Assembly: GCF_004216775.1 (NCBI RefSeq)
Contig: NZ_SGXF01000001.1
Span: 794,828 to 858,827, forward strand
DNA length: 64,000 nucleotides
Reading direction: 5' to 3'
DNA from: Cuneatibacter caecimuris
GTDB taxonomy: Bacteria; Bacillota; Clostridia; Lachnospirales; Lachnospiraceae
In this document: in pieces, positions 61,680 to 64,000 of the stretch
Position numbering within the stretch: the first letter of the stretch is position 1
How the letters are laid out: every line of letters starts with the position of its first letter
Notes under the pieces: generated by a model
The model's database searches: none
Seen by the model: only the letters and a program-made list of their open reading frames with translations
Told to the model about the DNA's origin: nothing
Translations under genes and position numbers: made by a program

Positions 61680-63218
61680 TCAGACCCCCTTTCTCTGCTT
61701 CAGTACGGGACGGACCCCGTATACTTCCTCAAAGAAATCCGCTTTCTTCTGAAACAATCCCCGCTCCAGGGAAATATCCTCCAAAGTAGATGTCACAATC
61801 TGCATCTGCCGGTCCTTCATAGAAATCCGGATATCTTTGAACTTCTGCTTATGGCTCCTGTCCATGGCGTTTCCCACTCTCAGGATCGCAGTGAGCTTCA
61901 TGATCTCATTCTGCACCTCCGGTGAAAGGCCGGCCAGGCTTCCCTGGGAATACTGATATTCTTCCGTATTGTATTTCACCACATTGGCCACGATCTCTCT
62001 TTCCAGATGGGAAAGGCCGATCATTTCCGTGGACATGATGATATTATAGGAACATTCTGAGGAAGCGCCCAGGCTGATATATTTTCCGCAGTCATGCAGG
62101 ATGGCGGACAGCTGCAGCAGCAGCCTCTCCCGCCTGCCCAGTCCGTGATATTTTTTCATGCTGTCAAATATTCTGCACACGTTCTTCTCCAGGATCAGCG
62201 CATGGCCTCTGTTTGCCATATACCTTCTGCTGATCTGCCGGGCCGCCGAGAGGATATCTTCATCAAAATTGTGGCCCAGCCTGAGGAGTTTGGTCCGCTC
62301 CGCATAGTCAGCGGCTATGCCGTCGCAGAGAGTGATTCCGGGCACCCACATCATCCTGGCTCCGGACAGCTCCAACATCTGGGAATAGGCCATAGCGCTG
62401 GCCGGCGCCAGCGCCGCATAGGCAGGCGGGATCTGCAGCTTTTCCACCAGATCCTCCGGGCAGGCGGACCTTATTCTCCGGTAAATGGACTGAAACCTCT
62501 CCGCTTCTATTTTCTCAAACGGACGGTGTGTGGAGGGGTCATAGGCGAACTGTCCGATCACATCCCCGACGCCGATCAGGTTCACAATCTCCCGGTCCTT
62601 CAGAAACAGTTTTTTGAAGGTCTGCAGCTCATTTCCCAAGAGCTCCTCGATCAGCCGGTTTTCATCCACTGTATCCGGCGTAACGCCGGCCAGCATTTCC
62701 AGGACCCGCAGGGTGCCCAGCTTCATATTTTGTGTGGTGATCAGCTCTCCCTCATCGTACAGCGAAAGCTGCATGCTCCCGCTGCCCACATCCACAATTG
62801 CTGTGCCTTTTTGAATCAGCTGGTTGAACTGCTCCTGGTCCTTCACGGCAATGGCCTTGAACAGCAGGAACCTCTGCTCCGAATTGCTGAGCACATGCAC
62901 CTTAAATCCGGTCTGCACCTCAATCTGGTCCAGGACAATCGAGCTGTTTTTTGCTTCTCTCAATGCGCTGGTGGCGCAGGCTTCCCAGGCCTGCACGCCA
63001 AAGTCCTTCATGATTTCCTTAAACCCCTGCAGCGCCTTACAGATCTGGGCGATCATTTCATAGCTGATTTTTCCGTCCGTATAGGTATCGCTTCCCAGCG
63101 GCAGAATATGGCGCACTCTTGTCAGTTTCCGTATGCCGATTTTCGGAGAAATTTCGTAAACCGTCATATCCAGTTCATAAGAGCCCACATCCACTGCCGC
63201 AAACGTAGTAATTGCCAT
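61680..63218 (-). CDS. ppx: Ppx/GppA family exopolyphosphatase
   Basis: 512 residues: actin-like N-terminal domain FAAVDVGSYELDMTVYEIS, IVDVGSGSMQLSLYDEG, and a C-terminal HD-type helical domain with LLQLSAILHDCGKYISLGASSECSYNIIMS. Hydrolyses polyphosphate or pppGpp; the neighbouring ppk1 favours polyphosphate. Follows the DUF815 gene by 12 bp. Confidence 0.94.
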   Translation of the reverse strand: MAITTFAAVDVGSYELDMTVYEISPKIGIRKLTRVRHILPLGSDTYTDGKISYEMIAQICKALQGFKEIMKDFGVQAWEACATSALREAKNSSIVLDQIEVQTGFKVHVLSNSEQRFLLFKAIAVKDQEQFNQLIQKGTAIVDVGSGSMQLSLYDEGELITTQNMKLGTLRVLEMLAGVTPDTVDENRLIEELLGNELQTFKKLFLKDREIVNLIGVGDVIGQFAYDPSTHRPFEKIEAERFQSIYRRIRSACPEDLVEKLQIPPAYAALAPASAMAYSQMLELSGARMMWVPGITLCDGIAADYAERTKLLRLGHNFDEDILSAARQISRRYMANRGHALILEKNVCRIFDSMKKYHGLGRRERLLLQLSAILHDCGKYISLGASSECSYNIIMSTEMIGLSHLEREIVANVVKYNTEEYQYSQGSLAGLSPEVQNEIMKLTAILRVGNAMDRSHKQKFKDIRISMKDRQMQIVTSTLEDISLERGLFQKKADFFEEVYGVRPVLKQRKGV

Positions 63219-63230
63219 CCAAATACCCCC

Positions 63231-64000
63231 TTATCTTCCCTGCAAATAAGTGATAAACTGCTGCGCTGTTCTCCCTGACATCCCCCCATGGCTCAGTTCC
63301 CATTTGTTGGCTTCCGCAAACAGCTCCTCCTCTGGCATCTCCAGCCCCGCGGCTTTTGCAATCCCTTTTACAATCCGCTGGAATTCCTTCTTATCCGGCC
63401 TTCCAAAGTAGATTGTCACACCGAACCTGGCCACCAGAGAAAGCTTCTCCTGCACGGTATCTGTGTTATGCAGATCATCCAGGGTGGGCTTGTCGTTAAA
63501 GGATTCACGGATCAGGTGACGCCTGTTGGAAGTTGCATAGATCAGCACATTCTCCGGCTTTTTCTCCAGCCCCCCCTCAATCACCGCTTTCAGATATTTA
63601 TATTCTATTTCAAATTCCTCAAAAGACAAATCATCCATGTAGATGATAAATTTATAATTTCTGTTTTTAATCTGGGCGATCACGTCGTTCAGGTCCTGAA
63701 ACTGATGCTTGTAAATTTCGATCATCCGCAGGCCCCGGTCATAATATGCGTTGAGTATCCCTTTGATGCTGGTGGACTTGCCGGTACCGCTGTCTCCGAA
63801 CAGAAGCACATTGTTGGCCGGCTGTCCGCTGACAAAGCTCTCCGTATTGGCGATCAGCTTTTTCTTCTGCGCGTCGTAACCTACCAGCTGGTCCAGAGAT
63901 ACGTGCTCAATCTTGGTGATCGGGACGATCTTTGCATACTGCCCTTCATGTTCCACCCGGAACGCCTTATGCAGCCCCAGTTTTCCCACGCCGAACTCCC
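63231..64000 (-). CDS. DUF815 family AAA-like ATP-binding protein, N-terminus beyond window
   Basis: The C-terminal 256 codons are visible: [25 protein letters not shown] (Walker A), [15 protein letters not shown] (Walker B), [17 protein letters not shown], and [20 protein letters not shown]. The frame stays open to position 64000 with EFG before the first possible GTG, and full members of this family are about 430 residues, so the gene runs off the right edge. Role unknown; travels with ppx and ppk in Lachnospiraceae. Confidence 0.9.
   Translation of the reverse strand, partial: EFGVGKLGLHKAFRVEHEGQYAKIVPITKIEHVSLDQLVGYDAQKKKLIANTESFVSGQPANNVLLFGDSGTGKSTSIKGILNAYYDRGLRMIEIYKHQFQDLNDVIAQIKNRNYKFIIYMDDLSFEEFEIEYKYLKAVIEGGLEKKPENVLIYATSNRRHLIRESFNDKPTLDDLHNTDTVQEKLSLVARFGVTIYFGRPDKKEFQRIVKGIAKAAGLEMPEEELFAEANKWELSHGGMSGRTAQQFITYLQGR

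Noticed and set aside
1-64000. CRISPR array, prophage or insertion sequence
   Set aside because: No regularly spaced direct repeats, cas genes, transposase or integrase were seen.

Overview
The window reads as ordinary chromosome from a Gram-positive anaerobe of the class Clostridia, most probably family Lachnospiraceae. I base this on gene content and order seen in the sequence: the ireB-ruvX-DUF1292-RNase J-mltG-like-trmR-U32 string, a type III glutamine synthetase, a spare glycyl-radical subunit, a Csp-like subtilisin, a DUF815 ATPase beside ppx-ppk, LuxS, and a tRNA gene without encoded CCA. Most genes are GC-balanced to GC-rich, with strong AGGAGG ribosome sites and TTGACA-17-TATAAT-type promoters. 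I cannot name the genus. There is no CRISPR array, rRNA operon, prophage or insertion sequence.

Layout. 1-9.0 kb: a minus-strand housekeeping block (ireB, ruvX, DUF1292, rnj, a shortened MltG, trmR, U32 hydroxylase, YdcF, M16 peptidase running off the left edge), then mtaB and a plus-strand HPr-like gene lacking the phosphorylatable histidine. 9.0-19.6 kb: a long close-packed minus-strand run from a ClpX variant through a Csp-like subtilisin, an ABC exporter, prmA, a GNAT, rsmE, cysteine desulfurase, thiI and a LURP-one protein. 19.7-28.4 kb: a six-gene transport block. A promoter, a 32-codon leader ORF and two intrinsic terminators precede a heterodimeric BmrCD-type multidrug exporter, followed by an uncharacterised set (signal-peptide/one-TM protein, polytopic protein, ATPase, permease). 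28.4-31.0 kb: a sugar nucleotidyltransferase and an LCP wall-polymer ligase. 31.9-34.6 kb: a low-GC accessory patch with a small secreted protein, a mosaic anti-sigma-like protein and a short regulator-like protein. 34.7-49.1 kb: clpB; a GrcA-like plus BFD-ferredoxin pair; MarR-TauE; glnN; pyrG-purF; tRNA-Arg(CCG); and small exported or regulatory genes including an EAL phosphodiesterase. 49.1-59.5 kb: luxS, a transglutaminase lipoprotein, a divergent SDR/FAH pair, and a sulfur block (Rrf2 regulator, metY, cysK, mnmA), then an ArsR/DUF2087 pair facing a MATE pump. 59.5-64 kb: ppk1, ppx and a DUF815 ATPase cut by the right edge.

How the genes work together. Sulfur flow and tRNA modification recur: cysteine synthesis (cysK, metY), sulfur mobilisation (desulfurase), thiolation (thiI, mnmA, mtaB), U34 hydroxylation/methoxylation (U32, trmR) and LuxS recycling of methyl-cycle by-products. 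Nucleotide and nitrogen supply meet at pyrG-purF-glnN, where one hairpin appears to end the purF transcript and lie in the glnN leader.

Most noteworthy non-coding signals: (1) a dispersed structured repeat family whose hairpin stems are kept by compensatory changes; (2) the leader-peptide attenuator of the BmrCD-like exporter, with mutually exclusive hairpins; (3) the glnN and pyrG leaders; (4) a duplicated promoter/leader module in the low-GC patch.
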